From Desulfocurvus vexinensis DSM 17965 (GTDB lineage: Bacteria > Desulfobacterota > Desulfovibrionia > Desulfovibrionales > Desulfovibrionaceae): DNA of 64,000 nucleotides. A model generated the notes under the pieces. It saw only the letters and a program-made list of their open reading frames with translations, searched no databases and was not told where the DNA came from. The DNA is taken from NCBI RefSeq assembly GCF_000519125.1, contig NZ_JAEX01000002.1:186001-250000 (forward strand), written 5' to 3'. Each line of letters begins with the position of its first letter. The stretch's first letter is position 1. Of the stretch, positions 49,208-59,622 are shown piece by piece. The translations under genes and the position numbers were made by a program.

Positions 49208-50863
49208 ATGCCCGACAGACGTTTCTTTTCCTGCTTTTTCCTTGTGTTGGGCCTGCTGCTTTGGGGCTGCGACTCCGCCCCCGAGGGGCAGCGGCCCGCA
49301 GACGGTCCGGGCAAGGCCGTGGCGATACCCGAAACCCCCGAGGACGGCGGCACCTACGTCACCGCCAGCATCGGCGAGCCGTCGAACCTCATCCCGCCCC
49401 TGGCTTCGGATTCGGCCTCCCATGAGGTGGCCAGTCTGTTATATGTCTCGCTGCTCAAGTACAACAAGAATCTTGAAATAGAGCCCCGGGCGGCCAAATC
49501 CTTCGAAGTGCTCGACGGCGGGCGGCTCATCCGCTTCGAGCTGCGCCCCGGCATCCTGTGGAACGACGGCCAGGAGCTGACCGCCGAGGACGTGGAGTTC
49601 ACCTACAAGCTCTACATCGACCCCGAGGTGCCCACGGCCTATGCCGAGAGCTACAAGCAGGTCAGGGAGTTCAAGATCACGGGCCGCTACACCTTCGAGG
49701 TGCGTTACGACAAGCCCCTGGCCCGGGCCCTGACCTCGTGGATGCTCGACATCCTGCCCAAGCACGTGCTGGAGAACCAGAACATCTTGGACACGCCGTT
49801 TGCCCGCGCGCCCGTGGGCGCCGGGCCCTACCGGCTCACGGAGTGGACCCAGGGCAGCCGCCTGGTGCTCACGGCCAACCCCGACTACTTCGAGGGCCGC
49901 CCGCACTTCGACCGCGTGATCTACCGCATCATCCCCGACCAGGCGACCATGTTCATGGAGCTCAAGGCCCGCAACCTCGACCTCATGGACCTGACCCCCC
50001 AGCAGTACAGCTTCCAGACCAGCGGGCCGGACTGGGAGGCCAATTTCCGCAAGTACCAGTATCTGTCCTTCGGCTACACCTATGTGGGCTACAACCTGTC
50101 CAACCCCATGTTCGCCGACGTGCGCGTGCGCCGGGCGTTCGCCCACGCCATCGACAAGCAGGCCATCGTCAAGGGCGTGCTGCTGGGCCTGGGCCAGCCG
50201 ACCATCGGCCCCTACAAGCCCGGCACCTGGGTCTACAACGACGCCATCCGCGACTATCCCTTCGACCCCGAGGCCGCCCGGGCGCTCCTGGCCGGGGCGG
50301 GCTGGACGGACACCAACGGCGACGGCGTGCTGGACAAGGACGGGCGGCCCTTCGAGTTCACCCTGATGACCAACCAGGGCAACGAGTCGCGCATCAAGGC
50401 CGCGACCATCATCCAGGCCAACCTGGCCGCCATCGGCGTGCGCGTGAAGATCCGCACCGTGGAGTGGTCGGCCTTCATCAAGGAGTTCATCGACAAGGGC
50501 CGCTTCGAGGCCCTGGTCATGGGCTGGAACATCATCATCGACCCCGACCTGTACAACGTGTGGCATTCCTCCCAGGCCGAGCCCGGCGGGCTGAACTTCG
50601 TGGGCTACAAGAACCCCGAGCTCGACGCCCTGCTGGACGAGGGCCGCCACCTGCTGGGCCAGGCCGAGCGCAAGGCCGTGTACGACAAGGTCCAGCAGCT
50701 CCTGCACGAGGACCAGCCCTACACGTTCCTGTACTGCCCCCTGGCGCTGCCCGTGGTGGCCGCGCGCATCCAGGGCATCGAGCCCGCCCCGGCGGGCATC
50801 AGCCACAACTTCGAGAAGTGGTGGATTCCCAAGGCACTCCAGCGTTCCACCATGCAGCAGTAG
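49208..50863 (+). CDS. Oligopeptide/dipeptide-type ABC substrate-binding lipoprotein
   Basis: A 551-aa family-5 solute-binding protein. Start at 49208 (MPDRRFFSCFF). Its signal peptide ends in lipobox LLLWGC. Family features: GGTYVTASIGEPSNLIPPLASD, RPGILWNDGQELTAEDVEFTY, GAGPYRLTEWTQGSRLVL, ANPDYFEGRP and DVRVRRAFAHAIDKQAIVKGV. No permease or ATPase genes accompany it, so it is an orphan receptor or works with a transporter elsewhere. It is followed 12 bp later by relA/spoT, probably on one transcript. Confidence 0.92.
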   Translation: MPDRRFFSCFFLVLGLLLWGCDSAPEGQRPADGPGKAVAIPETPEDGGTYVTASIGEPSNLIPPLASDSASHEVASLLYVSLLKYNKNLEIEPRAAKSFEVLDGGRLIRFELRPGILWNDGQELTAEDVEFTYKLYIDPEVPTAYAESYKQVREFKITGRYTFEVRYDKPLARALTSWMLDILPKHVLENQNILDTPFARAPVGAGPYRLTEWTQGSRLVLTANPDYFEGRPHFDRVIYRIIPDQATMFMELKARNLDLMDLTPQQYSFQTSGPDWEANFRKYQYLSFGYTYVGYNLSNPMFADVRVRRAFAHAIDKQAIVKGVLLGLGQPTIGPYKPGTWVYNDAIRDYPFDPEAARALLAGAGWTDTNGDGVLDKDGRPFEFTLMTNQGNESRIKAATIIQANLAAIGVRVKIRTVEWSAFIKEFIDKGRFEALVMGWNIIIDPDLYNVWHSSQAEPGGLNFVGYKNPELDALLDEGRHLLGQAERKAVYDKVQQLLHEDQPYTFLYCPLALPVVAARIQGIEPAPAGISHNFEKWWIPKALQRSTMQQ

Positions 50864-50875
50864 GGCACCGCGCGC

Positions 50876-53074
<2,199 letters not shown>

Positions 53075-53127
53075 GGGGGATACGCTGATTTAATGTGAAA
53101 TTTGTTTGCATATAGGAGGATGAAGCG

Positions 53128-53604
53128 ATGTCGAGAATTCAAAAGTTGTATGATGTTGCAAGGGGACGTGTATTTTTCTTTGATTTTGGTTTTGTTGATC
53201 GATGTTGCTGCACAAGTGAGGTGAATCATGTTGATAGCCCGCATTATGCGTTGTGCATCGGTTATAAACACAAAAGGATGACAAGTTTTTGGCTGCCTCT
53301 CTTTTCTCGAGACACAGGAGGGAAGCATGGAGAGATTTGTTCGCAATACAAAATTGGTGATAGGCGCTGGGTGGATAATTCAACGTATTACTATTGTAAC
53401 CAAATATATGTGTTAAAATTCTCCACACTTCAGCGTGTGACTGGATGTGATAATTCTAGTGTTGGTAATTTTGTTGATGGAGAAGGAATGCAAAATATAA
53501 AAAACTGCTGTGCTCATCATATTGATTGTTTGCCGACAAGAGTGCATCCTGTCTTGAAAAGATGGGATGCATTGGCTACGGCCAGGTCTTTGTCAAGTTA
53601 TTGA
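53128..53604 (+). CDS. PemK/MazF-like toxin candidate in an AT-rich patch
   Basis: A 158-aa protein in the most AT-rich part of the window. A strong ribosome site (AGGAGG) precedes the ATG. The opening GRVFFFDFGF resembles the first strand of PemK/MazF ribonucleases. The next strands, PHYALCIGYKHKRMTSFWLPLFSR, resemble their P-x-x-Val-Ile and Val-Pro-Leu-Thr segments. YYYCNQIYVLKFSTLQRVTG resembles the Asp/Asn-Gln-Ile-Arg-Ser strand. I therefore suggest a type II toxin-like endoribonuclease; the match is by eye and remote. It is Cys- and Tyr-rich (unlike most chromosomal genes here). No obvious antitoxin gene adjoins it. Its base composition indicates transfer. Confidence 0.5.
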   Translation: MSRIQKLYDVARGRVFFFDFGFVDRCCCTSEVNHVDSPHYALCIGYKHKRMTSFWLPLFSRDTGGKHGEICSQYKIGDRRWVDNSTYYYCNQIYVLKFSTLQRVTGCDNSSVGNFVDGEGMQNIKNCCAHHIDCLPTRVHPVLKRWDALATARSLSSY

Positions 53605-53685
53605 CAATCCTTTTGTTTGATGATGTATATTTAAATGAAGTGTATTTGTTCTTCTTCGTTTGTGCTGGGTTCCATAGGATGTAAG

Positions 53686-53724
53686 AAGGCCCGGCCCGCA
53701 AACGCGGGCCGGGCCTTGGTTTTT
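53686..53724 (+). terminator. Terminator repeat, left copy at hipA
   Basis: AAGGCCCGGCCCGC (53686-53699), loop AAAC, and GCGGGCCGGGCCTT (53704-53717) form a perfect 14-bp stem, followed on the plus strand by GG and five T residues. Almost the same sequence occurs at 55506-55543. Confidence 0.9.
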
Positions 53725-53729
53725 CTGGG

Positions 53730-54980
53730 CTACCTTGCCTGAAATCTTTGCGACAGCTCTTCCATGTCCCTGGGCGGGACGCCGAGTTGGGTGAAGTGGG
53801 TGCGCCAGCCTGCAACGACGTCGCGCATTTCGTCCAGGATTTGGCGTGCCTGGGCCGGGGGCAGGCCGAAGGGGGCGGTGGCGCTCAGGAGGTTGCGGGT
53901 GGAGGCTTCGGGGCCGTAGGTGCCGCAGCGCAGCGCCAGGTCGTAGCGGGCCGCGCGGGTCTGCCGCGGCACCAGGTCGTAGGCCGGGGTCAGGCGCACC
54001 TGGTTGCGGGTGACGAAAAAGGCGTGGTTGCGGGGGTGGTCGTCGGTGTTGGCGCACAGGGCGTTGAAGGCCATGCGCCTGAACAGCTCCTGCGCGGCCT
54101 TGTCGTCGCCCAGGCGCCGGGCGGCCAGGGCCAGGTCCTGGTAGCTGCCCCAGTCGCCGTCCTCCTGCACGTCCATGACGGTGAACCCGGAAACGATGTG
54201 TTGCGGCTGGCCCTCCCGGTCGCGGTCGAAGCGCCGGACCAGCAGGACGGTGGCCCCGCCCACCTGGGCGATCCGGGTCGCGGCCACGTCGAGCCCGCAC
54301 CGGGCGGCCAGGGTCATGGTGGCGTGCTCCACCAGGGGTTCGTTCCAGGCGTCGTCGCCCTTGGGGAACTTGGCGATCCAGGGTTCGCCCTCGAATTCGA
54401 CCATGGCCTTGGGGCGCGCGCCGCCGACGCTGTAGAGCGAGGTCAGGGCCTTCAGGAAGGCGTCGTCGGGCAGCGCGCCGCGCAGGTCGGCCAGCTCCTC
54501 CTCGGAGGCGCCCGCGATGCGTTCGACAAGGGGCGCCAGTTCGCGGAGCTGCGCCTCGTCGCGGGCGAAGAGGTCCTGCGCGCCCGCCCAGGGGGCCATG
54601 CTTTGCGGGCCCGAGGTTGGCGACGGGCCGAAGGCCAGGGCCCCGATGCGCCGGGGGCTGTGGTGGGCGGTCAGCAGCTCGAACTCGGTGAGGGTTTCGG
54701 CGGGGCGCCCGGCCAGCAGGCCCAGCACCTTCCGGCCCCAGCGGTCGGGCGCGGCGTCGCGCAGCGCGTTGAACATCGGCACCCCCCGGGGCGTCACGGC
54801 CTGGCCGGTGAAGGAGAGCGGCAGGTGCACGGGGTCGATGGGCACCGCGTTGGGCCGCTGCACGTAGCGGCGGCCATAGGTGAAGACGCTCTGGTTCCGG
54901 GCGGGGAGGAATTCGAGGATGCCCGCAGGCACGAAGCCGTCCCCGGGCAGATGAATGTACACGGTGGCTTCAGAAGTCAT
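53730..54980 (-). CDS. hipA: HipA-like Ser/Thr kinase toxin
   Basis: A 416-aa kinase toxin of a HipBA module. E. coli HipA phosphorylates glutamyl-tRNA synthetase and slows growth; the target here is not known. The N-terminal HipA_N region has TYGRRYVQRPNAVPIDPVHLP. The kinase part has a P-loop-like SVGGARPKAMVEFEGEPWIAKFP, the catalytic loop ALCANTDDHPRNHAFFV with its Asp and Asn, and the metal Asp in LTPAYDLVP. All core residues are present, so it is probably active. It overlaps hipB by 11 bp and ends at the left terminator repeat. Its composition is GC-rich like the chromosome. Confidence 0.93.
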   Translation of the reverse strand: MTSEATVYIHLPGDGFVPAGILEFLPARNQSVFTYGRRYVQRPNAVPIDPVHLPLSFTGQAVTPRGVPMFNALRDAAPDRWGRKVLGLLAGRPAETLTEFELLTAHHSPRRIGALAFGPSPTSGPQSMAPWAGAQDLFARDEAQLRELAPLVERIAGASEEELADLRGALPDDAFLKALTSLYSVGGARPKAMVEFEGEPWIAKFPKGDDAWNEPLVEHATMTLAARCGLDVAATRIAQVGGATVLLVRRFDRDREGQPQHIVSGFTVMDVQEDGDWGSYQDLALAARRLGDDKAAQELFRRMAFNALCANTDDHPRNHAFFVTRNQVRLTPAYDLVPRQTRAARYDLALRCGTYGPEASTRNLLSATAPFGLPPAQARQILDEMRDVVAGWRTHFTQLGVPPRDMEELSQRFQAR

Positions 54981-55314
54981 ACTTTGCGCCGTCCTGCGCC
55001 GTTCTGGCGCGCCTGCCCCGGGCCGGGGCCGCCAGCGTCAGGCCCAGGGCGTCCCGGTCCGGCGCGGCGATCAGCCCCAGGTCCTCGTCGAGCTGCAAGG
55101 CCCACAGCACGCTCGCCACATACCCGATGCCCACGCCCGGGTGGCCGTTCTCGATGCGGCGCAGGGTTTCCCGGTTCGTCCCGGCCAGCGCGGCGAGCTT
55201 TTCGGCGGTGTAATTCCGGTTGAGGCGGGCGACCCGGATGTTCTCGCCAACCTGCTTGAGCCGCCGGAGTACGGTGTCCGGGATGGTGTCGTAGCCCTTC
55301 ACGGTGTCCTCCAT
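54970..55314 (-). CDS. hipB: HipB-like XRE antitoxin
   Basis: A 114-aa DNA-binding antitoxin. The ATG at 55314 is preferred; an in-frame TTG two codons earlier is possible. The helix-turn-helix (about 20-75) is NIRVARLNRNYTAEKLAALAG, NRETLRRIENGHPGVGIGYVASVLWALQ. A C-terminal basic tail follows. No strong ribosome site is visible, and the start lies inside the inverted repeat expected for autoregulation. It overlaps hipA, the usual order hipB-hipA. It should neutralise HipA and repress the operon. Confidence 0.9.
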   Translation of the reverse strand: MEDTVKGYDTIPDTVLRRLKQVGENIRVARLNRNYTAEKLAALAGTNRETLRRIENGHPGVGIGYVASVLWALQLDEDLGLIAAPDRDALGLTLAAPARGRRARTAQDGAKYDF

Positions 55315-55315
55315 T

Positions 55316-55333
55316 TGCAATGTTTATATTGCA
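55316..55333. promoter_or_regulatory. Likely HipB operator
   Basis: TGCAAT (55316-55321), a 6-bp spacer and ATTGCA (55328-55333) form a perfect dyad beside the hipB start. TTTGCAAA (55359-55366) is a second small palindrome with the same TGCAA core. This AT-rich 55 bp upstream of hipB fits an autoregulated TA promoter. Confidence 0.65.
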
Positions 55334-55505
55334 TTGTTAATGATAATGCAAATTAAAGTTTGCAAATTGTTGTCATGCGCAGCAGCGCGCCCGCCGCGTT
55401 GCCCGCCCAGCCCGCGCCCGCGCAGCCCACAGTCGCGCAAACGGCTGGCGTCCGGAAACCGCCACGCAGGGCGCAACGCCCAGCCGCGCCCGCGCCCCGC
55501 GCAAA

Positions 55506-55543
55506 AAGGCCCGGCCCGCAAACGCGGACCGGGCCCTGGTTTT
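55506..55543. terminator. Terminator repeat, right copy at proC
   Basis: AAGGCCCGGCCCGC (55506-55519), loop AAAC and GCGGACCGGGCCCT (55524-55537) form a hairpin with two imperfect positions. Five A residues precede it, so on the minus strand it is a good terminator for proC; a T-run also follows on the plus strand. It matches 53686-53724 at 36 of 38 positions. Confidence 0.85.
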
Positions 55544-55563
55544 CTCGCTTCGCCTGCGCCGGG

Positions 55564-56355
55564 CTAGTCGCCCAGCTCCTGGCTGCGCTTGGCGGACTTG
55601 AGCACGCCCTTGACGATGGCGGCGCGCACGGCCTTCTTGTCGAAGGCGTTCAGGGCTGCGATGGTCGTGCCCGCCGGGGAGCAGACCATTTCGCGCAGCA
55701 CGCTGACGTGCTGGCCGGACTCGGCGGCCAGCTTGGCCGAGCCCGTGAACAGGCCCTGGACCATCTCGGTGGCCTGCTGGCGCGTGAGCCCCAGGGTCAC
55801 GCCCGCCTCGATGACGGCCTCCATGAAGTAGAACACGTAGGCCGGGCCCGAGCCCGCCACCGCCGTGAAGGCGTCGAAGAGCTTTTCGGGCAGCACATGG
55901 ACCTGGCCCAGGCCCTGGAAGAGGGCCACCAGGAAGTCCTTGCGCTCCTGGCCCAGGCGGTCGTCCTCCAGGCACAGGGCGAAGACCCCGGCGCCGACCA
56001 TGGCCGGGGTGTTGGGCATCACTCGGACCACCGGGGCCGGGTCGGCCCATTTGACGAGCTTCTTCATGGTCACGCCCGCCGCGATGGACAGCACGGTGCG
56101 CCCCGGGTTCAGGGCCGGGCCGATCTCCTCCAGCACGGCCTTGACCTGGTGCGGCTTCACGGCCAGCAGGACGATGTCGCAGCCCTCGGCCAGCTCCCGG
56201 GGCGAGGCGGCGGCGCGCAGGCCCACGGGGGCCAGGGCCGCAAGGCTCGCGGAGTTCAGGTCGTAGCCCATCAGGGTCACGTCGCCGCGCGGGGCCAGGC
56301 CGCGGATGATGGCGCTGCCCATGTTGCCCACGCCGATGAAGCCGATGCAGGTCAT
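55564..56355 (-). CDS. proC: Pyrroline-5-carboxylate reductase
   Basis: A 263-aa enzyme of the last step of proline synthesis, reducing pyrroline-5-carboxylate with NAD(P)H. The Rossmann N-terminus is CIGFIGVGNMGSAIIRGL. LLAVKPHQVKAVLEEI and VVRVMPNTPAMVGAGV are family motifs. The C-terminal helical dimerisation domain has FDAFTAVAGSGPAYVFYFMEA (P5CR signature region) and VCSPAGTTIAALNAF. Normal length. Follows ndk by 7 bp on the minus strand. Confidence 0.96.
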   Translation of the reverse strand: MTCIGFIGVGNMGSAIIRGLAPRGDVTLMGYDLNSASLAALAPVGLRAAASPRELAEGCDIVLLAVKPHQVKAVLEEIGPALNPGRTVLSIAAGVTMKKLVKWADPAPVVRVMPNTPAMVGAGVFALCLEDDRLGQERKDFLVALFQGLGQVHVLPEKLFDAFTAVAGSGPAYVFYFMEAVIEAGVTLGLTRQQATEMVQGLFTGSAKLAAESGQHVSVLREMVCSPAGTTIAALNAFDKKAVRAAIVKGVLKSAKRSQELGD

Positions 56356-56362
56356 GGTCGTC

Positions 56363-56785
56363 TTACCTCACCAGTTGCAGCGCGTTGAAGAAGTAGGCGA
56401 TTTCCACGGCGGCGGTGTCGGGGCCGTCGGAGCCGTGCACGGCGTTGGCCTCGATGTCGTCGGCGTAGAGCTTGCGGATGGTGCCCTCGGCGGCGTTGGC
56501 CGGGTTGGTGGCGCCCATGATCTCGCGGTAGCGCGCCACGGCGTTCTCGCCTTCGAGCACGGAGACCACCACCGGGCCCGAGCACATGAAGTCGCACAGC
56601 GAGCCGAAGAAGGGCCGCTCACGGTGCACGGCGTAGAAGCCTTCGGCCTGGGCGCGGGTCAGGTGGATCATGCGCGTGCCCACGATCTTCAGGCCGGCGG
56701 CCTCGATCATGGCCAGGATGGCGCCGACCTTGTTCTTGGCCACGGCGTTGGGCTTGATGATGGAAAAGGTGCGTTCCAGAGCCAT
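56363..56785 (-). CDS. ndk: Nucleoside diphosphate kinase
   Basis: A 140-aa enzyme that transfers phosphate between nucleoside di- and triphosphates. TGGAGG precedes the ATG. The N-terminus [20 protein letters not shown] is typical. The catalytic His lies in [20 protein letters not shown], followed by the usual Ser-Asp. [14 protein letters not shown] and [15 protein letters not shown] match the nucleotide-binding and Kpn-loop regions. Co-directional with proC, 7 bp ahead of it. Confidence 0.97.
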   Translation of the reverse strand: MALERTFSIIKPNAVAKNKVGAILAMIEAAGLKIVGTRMIHLTRAQAEGFYAVHRERPFFGSLCDFMCSGPVVVSVLEGENAVARYREIMGATNPANAAEGTIRKLYADDIEANAVHGSDGPDTAAVEIAYFFNALQLVR

Positions 56786-56848
56786 TGTATCCTCCAGTGT
56801 TGGTTGCGGAAAACGGCGGCCCGGAGGGAAGAACCGGGCCGCCGGGGA

Positions 56849-57643
56849 TTACGTGAGCAGCATCTTGTCGGAACTGAATTCCTCGCCCTTGACCTTGTAG
56901 AACTGGGCCAGCAGGTCGTTGACCGTGAGCTCGGCCTTGGCCTCGCCGGAAATATCCAGAATGATCTCGCCCTGGTGCAGCATGATCAGGCGGTTGCCGA
57001 GCTTGATGGCCTGGTTCATGTTGTGGGTGACCATGAGGGTGGTCAGGTTCTGCGAGGTCACCAGATGCTCGGTGAGCAGCAGGGTCTGGTTGGCGGTCTT
57101 GGGGTCCAGGGCGGCGGTGTGCTCGTCCAGCAGCAGCAGGTCGGGGCGGACCATGGTGGCCATGAGCAGGGTCAGGGCCTGGCGCTGGCCGCCGGAAAGC
57201 AGGCCGATGCGGTCGTCCAGGCGCGACTCCAGGCCCAGGCCGATCTTCTTGACCTCGGTGGCGAACAGCGCGCGGTCGGCGGCGGTGACCCCGCGCGACA
57301 GCCCGCGCCATTTGCCCCGGCGCAGGGCCAGGGCCATGTTCTGGGCGATGGACAGGCTGGCGCAGGTGCCGCGCAGGGGGTCCTGGAACACGCGGCCCAT
57401 GAAGCGGGCGCGCCTGTGCTCGGGCCAGCGGGTGATGTCCTGCCCGCGCATGGTCACGCTGCCGCCGTGGGGCGCGTAGGTGCCCGCCAGGGCGCTCAAA
57501 AGCGTGGACTTGCCCGCGCCGTTGGAGCCGATGACGGTGATGAAATCGCCCTCGTGGACGGTCAGGTCCACCCCCGACAGCGCGCGGACCTCGTTGATGC
57601 TGCCCTTGTGGAAATACAGCGTCAGGCCGGAGAGTTCTAGCAT
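56849..57643 (-). CDS. ABC transporter ATP-binding protein (TrpZ-like)
   Basis: A 264-aa ATPase of the ABC.X4/TrpXYZ-type importer. The start at 57643 lies inside the end of the permease gene (7-bp overlap). Walker A GSNGAGKSTL, Q-loop RVFQDPLRGTCASLSI, signature LLSGGQRQALTLLMA, Walker B LLLLDEHTAALDP and switch His in MVTHNMNQAIKLGN are all present. Family-typical DEHTAALDP supports the assignment. Substrate could be an aromatic amino acid. Confidence 0.92.
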   Translation of the reverse strand: MLELSGLTLYFHKGSINEVRALSGVDLTVHEGDFITVIGSNGAGKSTLLSALAGTYAPHGGSVTMRGQDITRWPEHRRARFMGRVFQDPLRGTCASLSIAQNMALALRRGKWRGLSRGVTAADRALFATEVKKIGLGLESRLDDRIGLLSGGQRQALTLLMATMVRPDLLLLDEHTAALDPKTANQTLLLTEHLVTSQNLTTLMVTHNMNQAIKLGNRLIMLHQGEIILDISGEAKAELTVNDLLAQFYKVKGEEFSSDKMLLT

Positions 57644-58524
57644 TTGCGCAGCCTCTTCTTGAGCCTGGGCGCCGTGAGGGCCACGACCACCAGCAGCGCG
57701 GTGATCAGGTTTAGGTCGCTGGGGGTGAAGGTGAAGGAGCCGACCTTCAGGCCCAGGGCCAGGGCGATGGCCACGCGGTAGATGATGGAGCCGACGATGG
57801 CCGCCACCACGGCCCGGGGCAGGGAGCGGTTGCCAAACACCGTCTCGCCCACGATGACCGAGGCCAGCCCGGCCACGATGGTGCCCACGCCCATGTTCAC
57901 GTCCGCCGCGCCCTGGTTCTGGGCGATGAGCCCGCCCGCCAGGGCCACCAGCGCGTTGGACAGGCCGACCCCGAAGATGATGACCTTGTGCGTGTCCACA
58001 CCCTGGCTGGTGATCATCTGGCGGTTGTCGCCGGTGGCCAGCATGGCCTGGCCCAGCTCGGTGTACAGGAACCAGATCAGCGCCAGGACCACGGCCCCGG
58101 CCAGGGCGGCGAAGAGCAGCGGCGAGGCGTAGTAGCCGGGCAGGCCCGCGCGCATGAGCGGGTCGAGCACCGTGTCCACGCCCAGCAGCGAGACGTTGGG
58201 CCCGCCCATGATGCGGATGTTGATGGAATACAGGGCGGTCATGGTCAGGATGGAGGCCAGAAGGTGCAGGATGCCCAGCTTGGTGTTGAGCAGCCCGGTG
58301 ACCATGCCCGCCACGAAACCCGCGCCCATGGCCGCCAGCAGCGACAGGGCGGGGTGCATGCCGCTGGTGATGCACACGGCGGACACGGCGGCGCCCAGGG
58401 GCAGGCTGCCGTCCACGGTCAGGTCCGGGAAGTCGAGGATCCGGAAGGTCAGGTAGACCCCCAGGACCATGATCCCGTAGACGAGGCCCTGCTCCAGGGC
58501 TCCCAGAAGGGCGAAAAGGCTCAT
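57637..58524 (-). CDS. ABC transporter permease (TrpY-like)
   Basis: A 295-aa membrane permease of the BPD_transp_2 type with about eight helices. MSLFALLGALEQGLVYGIMV is typical at the N-terminus. LTFRILDFPDLTVDGSLPLGAA and SLLGVDTVLDPLM are family motifs of this transporter group. It overlaps the ATPase gene and follows the binding-protein gene with a hairpin between. Transports its substrate through the inner membrane with the adjacent ATPase. Confidence 0.92.
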   Translation of the reverse strand: MSLFALLGALEQGLVYGIMVLGVYLTFRILDFPDLTVDGSLPLGAAVSAVCITSGMHPALSLLAAMGAGFVAGMVTGLLNTKLGILHLLASILTMTALYSINIRIMGGPNVSLLGVDTVLDPLMRAGLPGYYASPLLFAALAGAVVLALIWFLYTELGQAMLATGDNRQMITSQGVDTHKVIIFGVGLSNALVALAGGLIAQNQGAADVNMGVGTIVAGLASVIVGETVFGNRSLPRAVVAAIVGSIIYRVAIALALGLKVGSFTFTPSDLNLITALLVVVALTAPRLKKRLRKC

Positions 58525-58571
58525 GGGGCGTAATCCGGTTGCAAAAGGGTGCTTGGGGGCGCCGGGGCCGG

Positions 58572-58603
58572 AAAAAAGGCAGGGCGCGGCCAGGCCGCGC
58601 CCT
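58572..58603 (-). terminator. Intercistronic hairpin in the ABC operon
   Basis: AGGGCGCGGCC and GGCCGCGCCCT are perfect 11-bp arms separated by one base. On the minus strand they are followed by GCC and six T residues. It lies between the binding-protein gene and the permease gene, so it is likely a partial terminator that gives more binding protein than channel. Confidence 0.75.
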
Positions 58604-58636
58604 TACCGTGTATTGCGGCCAAGTGCAAGGGGCCCC

Positions 58637-59605
58637 TTATTCCACGACCTTGTCCGCCTTGGCGCGCACGGCCTCGGGGATGTTCGCGCCCTGGGCGGCG
58701 GCGGCGGGCAGGTTCAGGTGCAGGCTCATGCCCTGCTGGAACTCCACGGGCGTTTCGGCCACGGCGGCGCCGCCGAAGATGCGCCCGGCCATGGCGCCGG
58801 TCTGCTTGCCGTGCAGGTAGTAGTCGAAGCCCAGGGCCGCCACGGCGCCGCGGGGCACGGAGTCCACATCGGCGGCGAACAGGGGCATCTTGTTCTGCTC
58901 GCAGACCTTGACCAGGGATTCCAGGGCCGCGATGACGGTGTTGTCGGTCGGCACGTAGACGGCCTGGGCGCGCCCGGCCAGGCTCTTGGTGGCCTGGTAG
59001 GCGTCGGCGGTCTTGGCCACGGAGGCCTCGTGCAGGGTCACGCCCTTGGCCTGGCAGGCCTCGCGCAGCATGCCCACCAGGGTCTTGGAGTTGGCCTCGC
59101 CGGAGTTGTAGACCACGCCCAGGTCGGTCAGGCCGGGCATGATCTCCATGATCATTTCCAGGTGCCGGTCCACGGGGGTCATGTCCGACACGCCGGAGAT
59201 GTTGGCGCCCGGGGCCTGGAGGTCATCCACCAGCCCGGCGCCCTTGGGGTCGGTCACCGCCGAGAAGAGCAGCGGCACCTGGGCCATGTGCGGGGCCTTC
59301 TTGATGATCTGGGCGCAGGCCTGGGCGCTGGGCGTGGCGATGGCCACCACCATGTCGGGCTTCTCGCCGGCGATGGCCTGGGCGATCTGGTTGGCGGTGG
59401 CCATGTTGGCCTGGGCGTTGTGGACGTTGTATTTGACCTCGAAGCCCTGCTCCTTGAGGCTGTCCTGCAGGCCCTTGAGCACGGCGTCCAGGGCGGGGTG
59501 CTCCACGAACTGGTTCACGGACACGGTGTAGGTTTTGGCCCAGGCGGCGGTTGCCGTCAGGCAGGCCGCGAGCGCCAGCACGGTGAGAATGGACAGGCGT
59601 TTCAT
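58637..59605 (-). CDS. ABC transporter substrate-binding protein (TrpX-like)
   Basis: A 322-aa periplasmic binding protein. The start at 59605 follows AAGGGAG. A signal peptide (~1-23, ending ATAAWA) is cleaved; no lipobox is seen. The ABC_sub_bind fold has YTVSVNQFVEHPALDAVLKGL (typical of this family), VAIATPSAQACAQIIKKAP, PLLFSAVTDPKGAGLV and AVYVPTDNTVIAALESL. In related Gram-positive systems the ligand is tryptophan; here it is not determined. First gene of the transporter operon on the minus strand. Confidence 0.93.
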   Translation of the reverse strand: MKRLSILTVLALAACLTATAAWAKTYTVSVNQFVEHPALDAVLKGLQDSLKEQGFEVKYNVHNAQANMATANQIAQAIAGEKPDMVVAIATPSAQACAQIIKKAPHMAQVPLLFSAVTDPKGAGLVDDLQAPGANISGVSDMTPVDRHLEMIMEIMPGLTDLGVVYNSGEANSKTLVGMLREACQAKGVTLHEASVAKTADAYQATKSLAGRAQAVYVPTDNTVIAALESLVKVCEQNKMPLFAADVDSVPRGAVAALGFDYYLHGKQTGAMAGRIFGGAAVAETPVEFQQGMSLHLNLPAAAAQGANIPEAVRAKADKVVE

Positions 59606-59622
59606 GGCGGATTCTCCCTTGG

